A model generated the notes under the pieces. It was given only the letters and a program-made list of their open reading frames with translations. It made no database searches and was not told where the DNA came from. Below are positions 1 through 7,448 of a stretch of DNA of 39,189 nucleotides, piece after piece. The stretch lies in assembly GCF_023701485.1 (NCBI RefSeq), contig NZ_JAMQBK010000092.1, positions 1-39,189 of the forward strand. Direction: 5' to 3'. The translations under genes were made by a program, and so were the position numbers. How positions within the stretch are numbered: the first letter of the stretch is position 1; every line of letters begins with the position of its first letter. Source of the stretch: Aporhodopirellula aestuarii (GTDB lineage Bacteria > Planctomycetota > Planctomycetia > Pirellulales > Pirellulaceae).

Positions 1-2
1 CC

Positions 3-167
3 AAGCTGACTGACATGACGGTCTACACGTTCTTCCGTGAAGTCGCAAAACTGGGAGGCTTTCTTGGTCGCGCAAGTGATGGCGAACCCGGCTGGCAAAC
101 CGTCTGGCGTGGCTATCGAAAACTCCAATCCCTACTTGACGGAATGAACCTCATTGGTGGACTGTAA
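3..167 (+). CDS. IS4-type transposase, C-terminal fragment (cut by window edge)
   Basis: The frame is open from the window edge to a TAA at 165-167 and encodes 54 residues. They include TVYTFFREVAKLGGFLGR and then GWQTVWRGYRKLQ, the pattern seen at the C-terminus of IS4/Tn5-like DDE transposases, where a conserved Gly-Trp-x-Thr-x-Trp-Arg-Gly stretch closes the protein. The catalytic residues would lie upstream, outside the window, so whether the element is intact cannot be judged. The short sequence just after the stop (tgtgggtaatgacaaggg, 178-195) may belong to the right end of the element, but no matching left end is available. Family assignment is from memory of the motif. Confidence 0.7.
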   Translation, partial: KLTDMTVYTFFREVAKLGGFLGRASDGEPGWQTVWRGYRKLQSLLDGMNLIGGL

Positions 168-231
168 CGCAGAAAGTTGTGGGTAATGACAAGGGTGTGA
201 ACCCCCGGTAACGGATGCCTATTCAAACCAC

Positions 232-376
232 CAAGCCCTGAAAGGGGCGACACACTTTCCCCCGCCGAGTTAGTAGTGACCGGGTTGTGTCGGCCCTCCG
301 GGTCTTGGAGTTGGGTTAGGGCGGGGTTCCGGGGCCTGTTGGCCCCGGCATGGGTTGTGTCAGCCCTTCGGGCTTG
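232..376. repeat. Three copies of a ~25-bp repeat (one inverted) around a perfect hairpin
   Basis: Two direct copies share gggttgtgtcRgccctYcgg followed by gcttg or gtcttg, at 282-308 and 352-376. A diverged inverted copy, caagccctgaaaggggcgac, starts at 232. Each copy can fold on itself (for example agccc-ttc-gggct in the last). Between the direct copies lies a perfect 8-bp stem, 329-336 with 341-348, around the loop tgtt. The arrangement suggests a dispersed structured repeat of the REP type next to an IS end, not coding sequence. Confidence 0.6.
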
Positions 377-394
377 AAAGCTGGACCAATGAAT

Positions 395-476
395 GGTGCC
401 ACCCACCATCTGGTTGCTAGCTCATGGCCGATTTGACGAACGGTGCCACCCAACATCTGGCTGACCCAACATCTGG
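395..476 (+). repeat. Short tandem-like repeat ggtgccacccaMcatctgg
   Basis: A 19-base unit occurs at 395-413 and 442-460 with one difference (acccacc against acccaac). A truncated third copy, acccaacatctgg, lies at 464-476. No gene is associated with it. It sits directly after the repeats at 232-376. Confidence 0.6.
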
Positions 477-502
477 TTGACACTCAGCAGAACGTGGCCC
501 TT

Positions 503-524
503 CGTTTGGCGACGGTGGCTACAG
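503..524. repeat. Diverged copy of the tggcgacggtggctacag palindromic repeat
   Basis: This stretch shares tttggcgacggtggctacag with the intergenic repeats near 13293-13318 and partly with 2955-2974. The left palindrome arm (ccacc) is lost here, leaving only the right arm and its flank. It is therefore probably a degenerate copy of the same dispersed family. Confidence 0.5.
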
Positions 525-1125
525 AGCGCAGATGGAAACGCTCTAAAAACGGCCTATCTCCCTCGATGGGCCGTCTCTGCAATCCGGCGAGCCGCGATCT
601 CAATCCGCCCTCGCTCCCGACGCGTTCACGTCCCGGGCCATGTTGACGCCAGGGTGGAGTCGCCCGCCGAAGCGGCACCGACGTTCTGGACGTGCGTCGC
701 AACTCGGTCCGAGACCTGGACGAGCCCCAACGACTCGCCGGGGGCGTTCCCCAATCGGCTCACTGCCAGCGTGACACGTTGCGACGGGAGGCCCCCTCAA
801 ACGGGACAACCACCAAACACGCAAACCATTGCCAGCAATCGACTTACAAAACGGAATTCACATCCGGTACGCCGATTGCTCATGGACGGGAACCGCGGGG
901 TGGTTCTGTCCGTCTGACCGACGGGACCGTTCTTGCTTCGCTTCACCATCCAATTACCCCCATTCCCTTTCCGGCCGTATGGCCCGGATCCGCATCGCCT
1001 CTCGCACTCCACCCAAGAAGAAACACGTGATCCGACACCCCGGAGGGAATTTGTTCCAGCCGACGCGGAGGATCACCTCGGAGTCGAAGTTGCTCAGATC
1101 GCGGATCTCGGTTGTCGCCAATCTC

Positions 1126-1130
1126 AGGAG
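1126..1130 (+). promoter_or_regulatory. Ribosome binding site setting the groEL1 GTG start
   Basis: AGGAG lies 9 bases before the GTG at 1140-1142. The reading frame is open further upstream (back to 933), but no other start has such a site, and family alignments begin at AKQIVF. This decides the start. Confidence 0.8.
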
Positions 1131-1139
1131 ATTCACACC

Positions 1140-2840
1140 GTGGCAAAGCAAATCGTTTTTGACGATGACGCGAGAGGCCCTTTGCTGGCTGGCGTCAGCA
1201 AATTGGCTCGCGCCGTCCGCAGCACCCTTGGCCCACGTGGCCGCAACGCCGTTTTGGACAAAGGTTGGGGCTCGCCCAAGGTCACTAAGGACGGCGTGAC
1301 CGTCGCCGAAGACATCGAGCTCGACGACCCGTTCGAAAACCTAGGTGCTCAACTCGTCAAAGAAGCTGCCAGCAAGACCAACGATGTCGCCGGTGACGGA
1401 ACCACGACCGCTACCGTCCTCAGCGAAGCGATCTTCCGCGAAGGCCTGAAAATGGTCGCCACCGGAGCCGACCCGATGGCTCTGAGCCGCGGCATCCAAA
1501 AAGCTGTCGACGTCTGCACGGCGCAAATCGCCAAAATGGCAACCCCGATCAAAGAAAACAGCAAGTCCGACATCAAACAAGTCGCAACGATCGCTGGTAA
1601 CAACGACCCCGAAATCGGTGACGTCCTCGCCGACGCATTCACCAAAGTCGGCAAGAACGGCGTCATCACTGTCGAAGAAGGCCGATCCAATGAAACCTAC
1701 GTCGACGTCGTTGAAGGCATGCAGTTCGACCGCGGCTTCCTGTCGCCGCACTTCGTCACCAACCAAGACGAAGTGTCGGTCGAACTCGAAGACTGCTACG
1801 TGTTGCTCTTCGAAGAAAAAATCAGCAACAACAAAAAAATGATCCCGCTTCTCGAAGCGATCAGCCAATCGAAGAAGCCGCTGTTGATCATCGCCGAAGA
1901 CACCGAAGGCGAAGCCCTCGCGACTCTCGTCGTCAACAAGATGCGTGGCATCCTCAACGTTTGTGCTGTTAAGGCTCCTGGCTACGGCGACCGCCGCAAA
2001 GCCATCCTCGGCGACATCGCTGTCCTCACCGGCGGCAAGGCCATCTTCAAAGACCTCGGCATCGACCTGGAAAGCGTCAAGTTGTCGGACCTCGGTCGTG
2101 CCAAGAACATTCGCATCACCAGCGAAGCGACCACCATCGTCGGCGGTGCCGGCAAGAAGGCTGACATCGAAGGCCGCGTCGCTCAAATCCGCCGCGAAAT
2201 CGAAAACACCGACAGCGATTACGATCGCGAAAAGCTGCAAGAACGCCTTGCCAAGCTCGCCGGTGGCGTCGCTCAGATCAACGTCGGTGCTGCCACCGAA
2301 ACCGAGATGAAAGAACGCAAAGCACTCATCGATGACGCCCGTGCTGCCACCCAAGCCGCACTCGAAGAAGGCATCGTCCCCGGTGGCGGAACCGCACTCC
2401 TGCACTGCCGCAAAGCGGTCGAGAAACTCGAGAAGGAAACCGAAGGCGATCAAAAGCTCGGCGTCCGTATCATCCGCAACGTGCTCGACCAACCGATGCG
2501 TGCGATCGCCAACAACGCCGGCCTCGATGGAGCCGTCGTCGTTAATCGTGTCTCGCAGCTCAAGAGCAAGACCGAAGGCTATGACGCTAACGCCGACAAG
2601 TACTGCGACCTGATCCAAGCCGGTATCGTCGACCCAGCCAAGGTGGTCCGCACCTCGCTGACCAACGCCGCATCGGTTGCCTCGCTGTTGCTGACTACGG
2701 AATCGCTCATCGTCGACATTCCTGTTGAGGAAGAAGAAGGCGGTGGAGATCACCACGACCATGGAATGGGCGGCGGCATGCCCGACATGGGTGGAATGGG
2801 CGGCATGGGAGGAATGGGTGGCATGGGCGGCATGATGTAG
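1140..2840 (+). CDS. groEL1: Chaperonin GroEL, copy 1 (His/Gly/Met-rich tail)
   Basis: This is a 60-kDa chaperonin subunit that would form the ATP-driven double-ring folding chamber with GroES. The 566-residue product starts V/M-AKQIVFDDDAR and carries the family's nucleotide-binding stretch GDGTTTATVL, the KAPGYGDRRK segment and the late PGGGTALL motif. It is about 20 residues longer than the usual ~545 because of its tail, which has a HHDHG cluster followed by repeated GGM units ending in GMM. A GGM tail is typical of chamber-facing GroEL C-termini, and the histidines are an addition that could bind metal (inference). The gene has its own terminator and lies upstream of, not after, groES. 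No CIRCE operator is visible. It is clearly diverged from the second copy at 3375. Confidence 0.97.
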   Translation: MAKQIVFDDDARGPLLAGVSKLARAVRSTLGPRGRNAVLDKGWGSPKVTKDGVTVAEDIELDDPFENLGAQLVKEAASKTNDVAGDGTTTATVLSEAIFREGLKMVATGADPMALSRGIQKAVDVCTAQIAKMATPIKENSKSDIKQVATIAGNNDPEIGDVLADAFTKVGKNGVITVEEGRSNETYVDVVEGMQFDRGFLSPHFVTNQDEVSVELEDCYVLLFEEKISNNKKMIPLLEAISQSKKPLLIIAEDTEGEALATLVVNKMRGILNVCAVKAPGYGDRRKAILGDIAVLTGGKAIFKDLGIDLESVKLSDLGRAKNIRITSEATTIVGGAGKKADIEGRVAQIRREIENTDSDYDREKLQERLAKLAGGVAQINVGAATETEMKERKALIDDARAATQAALEEGIVPGGGTALLHCRKAVEKLEKETEGDQKLGVRIIRNVLDQPMRAIANNAGLDGAVVVNRVSQLKSKTEGYDANADKYCDLIQAGIVDPAKVVRTSLTNAASVASLLLTTESLIVDIPVEEEEGGGDHHDHGMGGGMPDMGGMGGMGGMGGMGGMM

Positions 2841-2909
2841 ACCGCTTCTGCACCGCTCTTCCACGGAGCGTTGCGGGCCCCGGAAAGCCCTTTCCGAGAG
2901 AAAACTTCA

Positions 2910-2935
2910 CCACGCTCAATCGCGAGCGTGGTTTT
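2910..2935 (+). terminator. Intrinsic terminator after groEL1
   Basis: The stem ccacgctc (2910-2917) pairs perfectly with gagcgtgg (2924-2931) around a 6-base loop and is followed by tttt. It separates groEL1 from groES-groEL2, implying that groES has its own promoter in 2936-3003. Confidence 0.75.
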
Positions 2936-2954
2936 CCCCCACAACCAATTCGCT

Positions 2955-2974
2955 CCACCGTTTGGTGACGGTGG
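2955..2974. repeat. Palindromic repeat ccaccgt-N6-acggtgg
   Basis: The 7-bp arms at 2955-2961 and 2968-2974 pair perfectly. The unit matches the pair at 13259-13312 except in the loop region. It lies in the groEL1-groES intergenic gap, between the terminator and the groES start. Confidence 0.65.
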
Positions 2975-3017
2975 CGACAAACACAATTAACTCAATTTTT
3001 AACTAGGAATTCCCCTC

Positions 3018-3323
3018 ATGGCAGCGACCAAAACTATCAACCTTCGCCCCCTCGATGACCGCGTTATCGTTCGCCCGAACGAAGCTGAAGAAACCACCGC
3101 TGGCGGAATCGTGCTCCCCGATTCGGCTCGTGAAAAACCACAACGCGGAACTGTGGTTGCAGTAGGCCCAGGCAAATTGCTCGATAGTGGCAACCGTGGC
3201 GAGCTCAGCGTCGCAGTGGGCGACGTTGTGATCTACGGCAAGTACGGCGGAAGCGAAGTCGAAGTCGACGGCGAAGAGATGAAGATCCTTCGTGAGAGCG
3301 ACATCTTGGCCAAGATTGGCTAA
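3018..3323 (+). CDS. groES: Co-chaperonin GroES
   Basis: This is the 10-kDa lid of the chaperonin chamber. The 101-residue protein has the full family layout: NLRPLDDRVIVRP at the N-terminus, the mobile loop EETTAGGIVLPD that contacts GroEL, GTVVAVGPG, then VGDVVIYGKYGG and the ending ILRESDILAKIG. It is close to the usual ~97 residues. An AGGA at 3004-3007 precedes the ATG. It is followed by groEL2 after 51 bases with a very similar leader (taggaat before both starts), so the two probably form one operon. Only one groES serves two GroELs in this window. Confidence 0.97.
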   Translation: MAATKTINLRPLDDRVIVRPNEAEETTAGGIVLPDSAREKPQRGTVVAVGPGKLLDSGNRGELSVAVGDVVIYGKYGGSEVEVDGEEMKILRESDILAKIG

Positions 3324-3374
3324 CACGTCGGTTTCTCTCGCTTCATTTCATTCATTCACTTAGGAATCTCAGTC

Positions 3375-4997
3375 ATGGCAAAACAGTTGCTATTTGAGGA
3401 CCACGCCCGGGCCCGCATGTTGGCCGGTGTGGACAAACTCGCAAACGCCGTTGCGGTCACCATGGGACCTACCGGTCGCAATGTGATCATCGATAAATCC
3501 TTCGGCGGACCGACCGTCACCAAAGACGGTGTTACCGTTGCCAAGGAAATCGAACTGGAAGACCGGTTCGAAAACATGGGTGCCAAACTCGTCATCGAAG
3601 TCGCTCAAAAGACCAGCGACCTCGCCGGTGACGGAACCACCACCGCGACCGTGCTCGCCCGTGCGATCTTCAAAGAAGGTCTGCGGAACATCGTCGCTGG
3701 CAGCAATCCGACCGCGATCCGTCGCGGTATCGAGAAGGCTGTCGATGCGGCTTGTGCCAAACTCGTCGAAATGGGACGCCCCGTCAGCGGCAAAGAAGAA
3801 GTCGCTCAGGTCGGTGCCATTTCAGCTAACAACGACAACGAGATCGGCAGCCTCTTGGCCGACGCCCTCGAGCGTGTTGGCAAAGACGGCGTGATCACCG
3901 TCGAAGAAGGCAAGAGCCGCAGCATGGAAGTCGAATATGTCGACGGCATGCAGTTCGACAAAGGCTACATCTCGCCTTACTTCATCAACGATCCGGGCTC
4001 GATGGAAGCCAACCTCGAGAACGCCTTGGTGCTGCTGTACGAGAAGAAGATCAGCAACATCCGCGACCTCGTGCCGTTGCTCGAGAAGACTGCCCAAACC
4101 GGTCAACCTCTGTTGATCATCGCCGAAGACGTCGACGCCGAAGCACTCACCCTGCTGGTCGTCAACAAACTCCGCGGCACGCTCAACGTGTGTGCGGTGA
4201 AGGCACCTGGTTTTGGTGACCGTCGTAAAGCCATGCTCGGCGACATCGCAACCCTGACCGGCGGTACGCTGATCAGCGATGACCTCGGCATCCAACTTGA
4301 GAACGTTACTCTCGAACAACTCGGTCGGGCCAAAAAGGTCACCGTCGACAAGGGTCACACGACCATCGTCGAAGGTGCCGGCAAACGCGAAGAAATTGAC
4401 AAACGTGTCAGTCAAATTCGTGCCCAAATCGAGCAAACCGACAGCGATTACGACAAGGAAAAGTACCAAGAACGCCTTGCCAAACTGGCCGGTGGTGTTG
4501 CTGTGATCAGCGTCGGTGCCGAAACCGAAGCTGAAATGAAGCAAACCAAAGCTCGCTTGGAAGACGCCCTTCACGCGACCCGTGCGGCCGTTGAGGAAGG
4601 CATTCTTCCTGGTGGTGGTGTGGCGCTTGTGTACTGCCGCGAAGCAGTCGAAGCGGCGCTCAAGAAAGCCAAGGGCGACGAGAAGGTCGGTGTCAACATC
4701 GTGCTCGGAGCTCTCGATGCCCCGATGCGTCAAATCGCCGACAACGGCGGTATCGACGGCAGCGTTGTGGTCGACGAAGTCCTGCAAAAGAACAACCCGA
4801 AAATCGGTTACAACGCCCACACCGGCGAATACACCGACATGATCAAAGCGGGCGTCATCGACCCCGTGAAGGTTGTTCGCACGGCTTTGATCAACGCCAG
4901 CAGTATCGCCGGCTTGTTGCTCACCACCGAAGCCCTCGTGACGAACTTTGAGCAAGAAGACAAAGACAAACGTCCCGTCGAAGGCGTTATCAACTAG
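3375..4997 (+). CDS. groEL2: Chaperonin GroEL, copy 2 (no GGM tail)
   Basis: This is the second 60-kDa chaperonin subunit, 540 residues, starting MAKQLLFEDHARARMLAG. It has GDGTTTATVL, KAPGFGDRRKAM, the QTDSDYDKEK segment and PGGGVALV as expected. Unlike copy 1 it ends in a charged, non-repetitive tail (EQEDKDKRPVEGVIN) with no Gly-Gly-Met repeats. In known multi-GroEL bacteria tail differences go with different substrates, so division of labour is a reasonable inference. It is encoded directly behind groES with an AGGA at 3362-3365. The terminator at 5094 closes the operon. Confidence 0.97.
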   Translation: MAKQLLFEDHARARMLAGVDKLANAVAVTMGPTGRNVIIDKSFGGPTVTKDGVTVAKEIELEDRFENMGAKLVIEVAQKTSDLAGDGTTTATVLARAIFKEGLRNIVAGSNPTAIRRGIEKAVDAACAKLVEMGRPVSGKEEVAQVGAISANNDNEIGSLLADALERVGKDGVITVEEGKSRSMEVEYVDGMQFDKGYISPYFINDPGSMEANLENALVLLYEKKISNIRDLVPLLEKTAQTGQPLLIIAEDVDAEALTLLVVNKLRGTLNVCAVKAPGFGDRRKAMLGDIATLTGGTLISDDLGIQLENVTLEQLGRAKKVTVDKGHTTIVEGAGKREEIDKRVSQIRAQIEQTDSDYDKEKYQERLAKLAGGVAVISVGAETEAEMKQTKARLEDALHATRAAVEEGILPGGGVALVYCREAVEAALKKAKGDEKVGVNIVLGALDAPMRQIADNGGIDGSVVVDEVLQKNNPKIGYNAHTGEYTDMIKAGVIDPVKVVRTALINASSIAGLLLTTEALVTNFEQEDKDKRPVEGVIN

Positions 4998-5093
4998 CCC
5001 CTCTCGGACGTCTCGTCCGCTTCTCACCTCAGCGGCTTGCCGCCAACGGGATAGGCGGAACTCAACCACGACGTCCGAAGGCTTTCACTAACG

Positions 5094-5127
5094 ACGGGCC
5101 GTTCGCTATCGGCGAACGGCCCGTTTC
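5094..5127 (+). terminator. Strong stem-loop terminator after groEL2
   Basis: A 13-bp perfect stem, acgggccgttcgc (5094-5106) with gcgaacggcccgt (5112-5124), has a 5-base loop and is followed by a very short T run (tttc). The long GC-rich stem makes it a likely terminator even though the U tract is weak. Confidence 0.7.
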
Positions 5128-5157
5128 GATTACCAATCTTCCAACCAATTCGGTTTC

Positions 5158-6321
5158 ATGGCAACCAAGACTTGTTACTACGAAATCCTCAACGTCGAGC
5201 GATCTTCGACCAAGCAACAGATCGACCGTGCCTACCGCAAACTCGCGATCAAGTATCACCCTGATACGAACAAGGACGACAGCGCCGTCGCCATGTTCAA
5301 GGAGGCGACCGAAGCTTACGAGGTCCTCAGCGATCCGGCCAAACGTGCCCGCTATGACCAATACGGTCACGCGGGCGTGGAAGGGGCCACCCATCAATAT
5401 GGCGACGTCGAAGATATCTTCGAAGCGTTCGGTGATTTGTTCGGTGGTGGCGGTTTCGGTGACTTCTTCGGTGGCGGATCACGTCGAGGCGGTGGCGGTC
5501 GAAGACGCGTCCGCCGCGGCGCCGATATCCGCTGCGACGTCACGCTGACGCTTGAGGAAGCCGCTCGCGGTTGCCACAAAGACATCGCGTTTCGACGCCG
5601 CGTCACCTGCGAAACTTGCGACGGCAGCGGTGCCGCCCCCGGCAGCGAACCGGTTACCTGCACGATGTGCGGTGGACAGGGCCAAGTCATCCAGTCCGCG
5701 GGGATCCTGCGCGTTCAAACGACCTGCCCGACCTGCCAAGGCGCGGGAAAGCAAATCAGCCAGCCTTGTAGCAACTGCCGTGGCACGGGACTGCAGAACG
5801 AAAAAGCGGAACTCAACGTCGAAATTCCCGCCGGCGTCGATGACGGCATGCGGGTCCGTTTGCAGGGCGAAGGCGAACCGAGCCCCGACGGTGGACCGCC
5901 CGGTGATTGCTACTGCTTCATCGCGGTCAAACCACACAACCTATTCAAACGCGACGGCAAACATCTGATTTTGCAGTTGCCGATTTCCTATCCGCAGGCA
6001 GCGTTAGGCGCGGAAATTGAAGTCCCCACCCTTAACGGCCCACACCAACTCACGATCCCCGCGGGAACGCAGAGCGGCGATGTGTTTACCGTACGTGGGC
6101 AAGGAATCGTGGACCACCGAAGCGGCCGCAACGGCGACCTGCTCGTGCAAGTCTTCATCGAAGTCCCCAAAAAGCTCAACCCCGATCAAGAAAAACTACT
6201 ACGGCAACTCGCCGATCTCGATCACGAGGCCGTGCTCCCCGAACGAACCTCCTTTCTCGATAAACTCAGGCATTTCTTCGACCCCGAACCGGAAAGCCCG
6301 TCTGAAAAGAAATCATCATGA
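5158..6321 (+). CDS. dnaJ: Chaperone DnaJ (type I J-protein)
   Basis: This is the co-chaperone that delivers clients to DnaK and stimulates its ATPase. The 387-residue product has a J domain with HPD at residues 34-36, a Gly/Phe-rich linker (about 92-117), and a zinc-binding region with four CxxCxGxG-type repeats at C151/C154, C168/C171, C190/C193 and C204/C207. Two C-terminal substrate-binding domains and an acidic end follow. No Shine-Dalgarno is visible before the ATG. The stop overlaps the grpE start by ATGA, so the pair is translationally coupled. The usual grpE-dnaK-dnaJ order is not kept: dnaJ comes first and dnaK is absent from the window. Confidence 0.96.
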   Translation: MATKTCYYEILNVERSSTKQQIDRAYRKLAIKYHPDTNKDDSAVAMFKEATEAYEVLSDPAKRARYDQYGHAGVEGATHQYGDVEDIFEAFGDLFGGGGFGDFFGGGSRRGGGGRRRVRRGADIRCDVTLTLEEAARGCHKDIAFRRRVTCETCDGSGAAPGSEPVTCTMCGGQGQVIQSAGILRVQTTCPTCQGAGKQISQPCSNCRGTGLQNEKAELNVEIPAGVDDGMRVRLQGEGEPSPDGGPPGDCYCFIAVKPHNLFKRDGKHLILQLPISYPQAALGAEIEVPTLNGPHQLTIPAGTQSGDVFTVRGQGIVDHRSGRNGDLLVQVFIEVPKKLNPDQEKLLRQLADLDHEAVLPERTSFLDKLRHFFDPEPESPSEKKSS

Positions 6322-6911
6322 ACGAATCCACCTCCCAATCCGATAACGACGAACTCCGCGACGATCAAACCGAAACACTCGATGCGGCGATCGACCAAGC
6401 CCACGAAACCTCCGAGGGCGACAACGCCGAACCGGAAACCAGGGATGAAGAAATGAATCGATTGCGCAGCGAAGTCGAAGCCGCCGACAAACGGGTGCTG
6501 CAGGCGCAAGCCGAAGCCGAAAACTTCCGTAAACGGATGCGACGCGATTACGAAGACCAGCTGAAGTTCGCCGCGATGCCGTTGGTCAACGACATCCTCC
6601 AAGTTCGCGACAACCTCAACCGCGCGATCGACGCCGCAAACGCGAGCGAAGCGACCGAGGCCGCCGAAGGTCTGCGTGAAGGCGTCGCCATGGTTGCCAA
6701 ACAACTCGATGACACGCTGCGAAAATATGGCGTCGAACCGATCCCAGCCGACGGCGAAGAGTTTGACCCGAACGTCCACGAAGCAATCTCACAGATGCCT
6801 CATCCGGAAATCGAATCAGGCAAAATCGCGCACGTGGCCGTTGGCGGTTTCACCATGCACGGCCGCGTGATCCGACCGGCGCAAGTCGTCGTCAGCGCGG
6901 GTACGCCGTAG
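6318..6911 (+). CDS. grpE: Nucleotide exchange factor GrpE
   Basis: GrpE releases ADP from DnaK. The 197-residue protein has an acidic, disordered N-terminus (about residues 1-50), a long coiled-coil region containing AEAENFRKRMRRDYED, and the C-terminal beta domain with the signature ending FTMHGRVIRPAQVVVS. Length is normal for the family. It starts inside the dnaJ stop codon (ATGA at 6318-6321), which implies coupled expression in fixed ratio with DnaJ. Its DnaK partner must be encoded elsewhere. Confidence 0.95.
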   Translation: MNESTSQSDNDELRDDQTETLDAAIDQAHETSEGDNAEPETRDEEMNRLRSEVEAADKRVLQAQAEAENFRKRMRRDYEDQLKFAAMPLVNDILQVRDNLNRAIDAANASEATEAAEGLREGVAMVAKQLDDTLRKYGVEPIPADGEEFDPNVHEAISQMPHPEIESGKIAHVAVGGFTMHGRVIRPAQVVVSAGTP

Positions 6912-7007
6912 CAACGCAAACCCACCAGTCATCGAGCGGATACCCACTCGAACTCCACACAAAACAATCTCCCCTGTCCCTTTCACATCTTTTCGGCAAT
7001 CACCTCC

Positions 7008-7304
7008 ATGCCAACCTACGATTACCTTTGTGAAGCCTGCGGTCACGAGCTTGAAATTTTTCAGGGCATCAATGACGAACCTGAAACCAAGTGCCCTGAA
7101 TGCAAAAAGAAGAAGCTGAAACGACAATTCGGCGCCGGTGCCGCGATCGTGTTCAAAGGCAGTGGGTTCTACCAAACCGACTACCGCAGCGAGAGCTACA
7201 AGAAAGGCGCCAAAGCCGACGCGAAGAAATCGGATTCTGGTAGCTCTGAGAAAAAGAGCAGCAAAGATTCGTCCGCCAGCAAACCGGCCCCCAAAGCCGA
7301 CTGA
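7008..7304 (+). CDS. FmdB-type zinc ribbon protein
   Basis: This small 98-residue protein begins MPTYDYLCEACGHELE and has two Cys pairs (C8/C11 and C29/C32) that form the single zinc ribbon of the FmdB/CxxC_CXXC_SSSS family. The middle includes the conserved QFGAGAAIVFKGSGFYQTDY, and the last ~35 residues are a low-complexity Lys/Ser/Ala tail, typical for the family. Its role is unknown; members are often called putative regulatory proteins. It follows grpE by 96 bases on the same strand and ends at a strong terminator, so it may be the last gene of the dnaJ-grpE unit. Confidence 0.88.
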   Translation: MPTYDYLCEACGHELEIFQGINDEPETKCPECKKKKLKRQFGAGAAIVFKGSGFYQTDYRSESYKKGAKADAKKSDSGSSEKKSSKDSSASKPAPKAD

Positions 7305-7393
7305 CCCGAGCGGCCACTGCCTCTATCCAAAAACGCGTTCACGCGACGCAGCATGATCGTCGCACAAGTGGGCACGAGCGTCATTTACTAATC

Positions 7394-7430
7394 GTCATGG
7401 CGAGATCCAATTCTCGCCATGACTTTTTTT
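7394..7430 (+). terminator. Intrinsic terminator closing the chaperone island
   Basis: A perfect 12-bp stem, gtcatggcgaga (7394-7405) with tctcgccatgac (7412-7423), is followed by seven T residues. It is the best terminator in the window and lies between the + strand zinc ribbon gene and the convergent membrane gene. Confidence 0.9.
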
Positions 7431-7448
7431 AATGTTGTCGAGCAGCGT

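Larger units (their letters stand above)
168..1139. other. Repeat-rich region without a convincing gene, including the groEL1 leader
   Basis: About 970 bases separate the transposase end from groEL1. Several short overlapping frames are open on both strands, but none has a ribosome binding site, a recognisable domain or a plausible protein composition. The first 300 bases hold small repeats and hairpins, listed separately. Near groEL1 there are further potential stems: 910-914 pairs with 920-924 (ccgtc/gacgg), and a larger imperfect stem spans about 884-913. No CIRCE-type inverted repeat (TTAGCACTC-N9-GAGTGCTAA) and no clear sigma-70 promoter were found. I searched by eye for tmRNA, RNase P and tRNA hallmarks and saw none. 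Confidence 0.6.

Noticed and set aside
232..476. CRISPR array
   Set aside because: Copies are few, differ in orientation and spacing, fold on themselves, and no cas genes lie nearby; they are small dispersed repeats instead.
443..1030. Possible small genes between the transposase and groEL1
   Set aside because: Several frames overlap on both strands, none with a ribosome binding site, consistent codon bias or a recognisable product.
1040..1139. CIRCE operator before groEL1
   Set aside because: No TTAGCACTC/GAGTGCTAA pair with 9-base spacing was found; similar short strings (cgcactcc near 1004) have no partner.
1341..2864. 507-codon open frame on the minus strand opposite groEL1
   Set aside because: It is the antisense of a highly biased groEL gene; the composition (runs of Phe, Asp, Val) mirrors GroEL codons and no domain or ribosome binding site is present. 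The same applies to 3822-5069 opposite groEL2.
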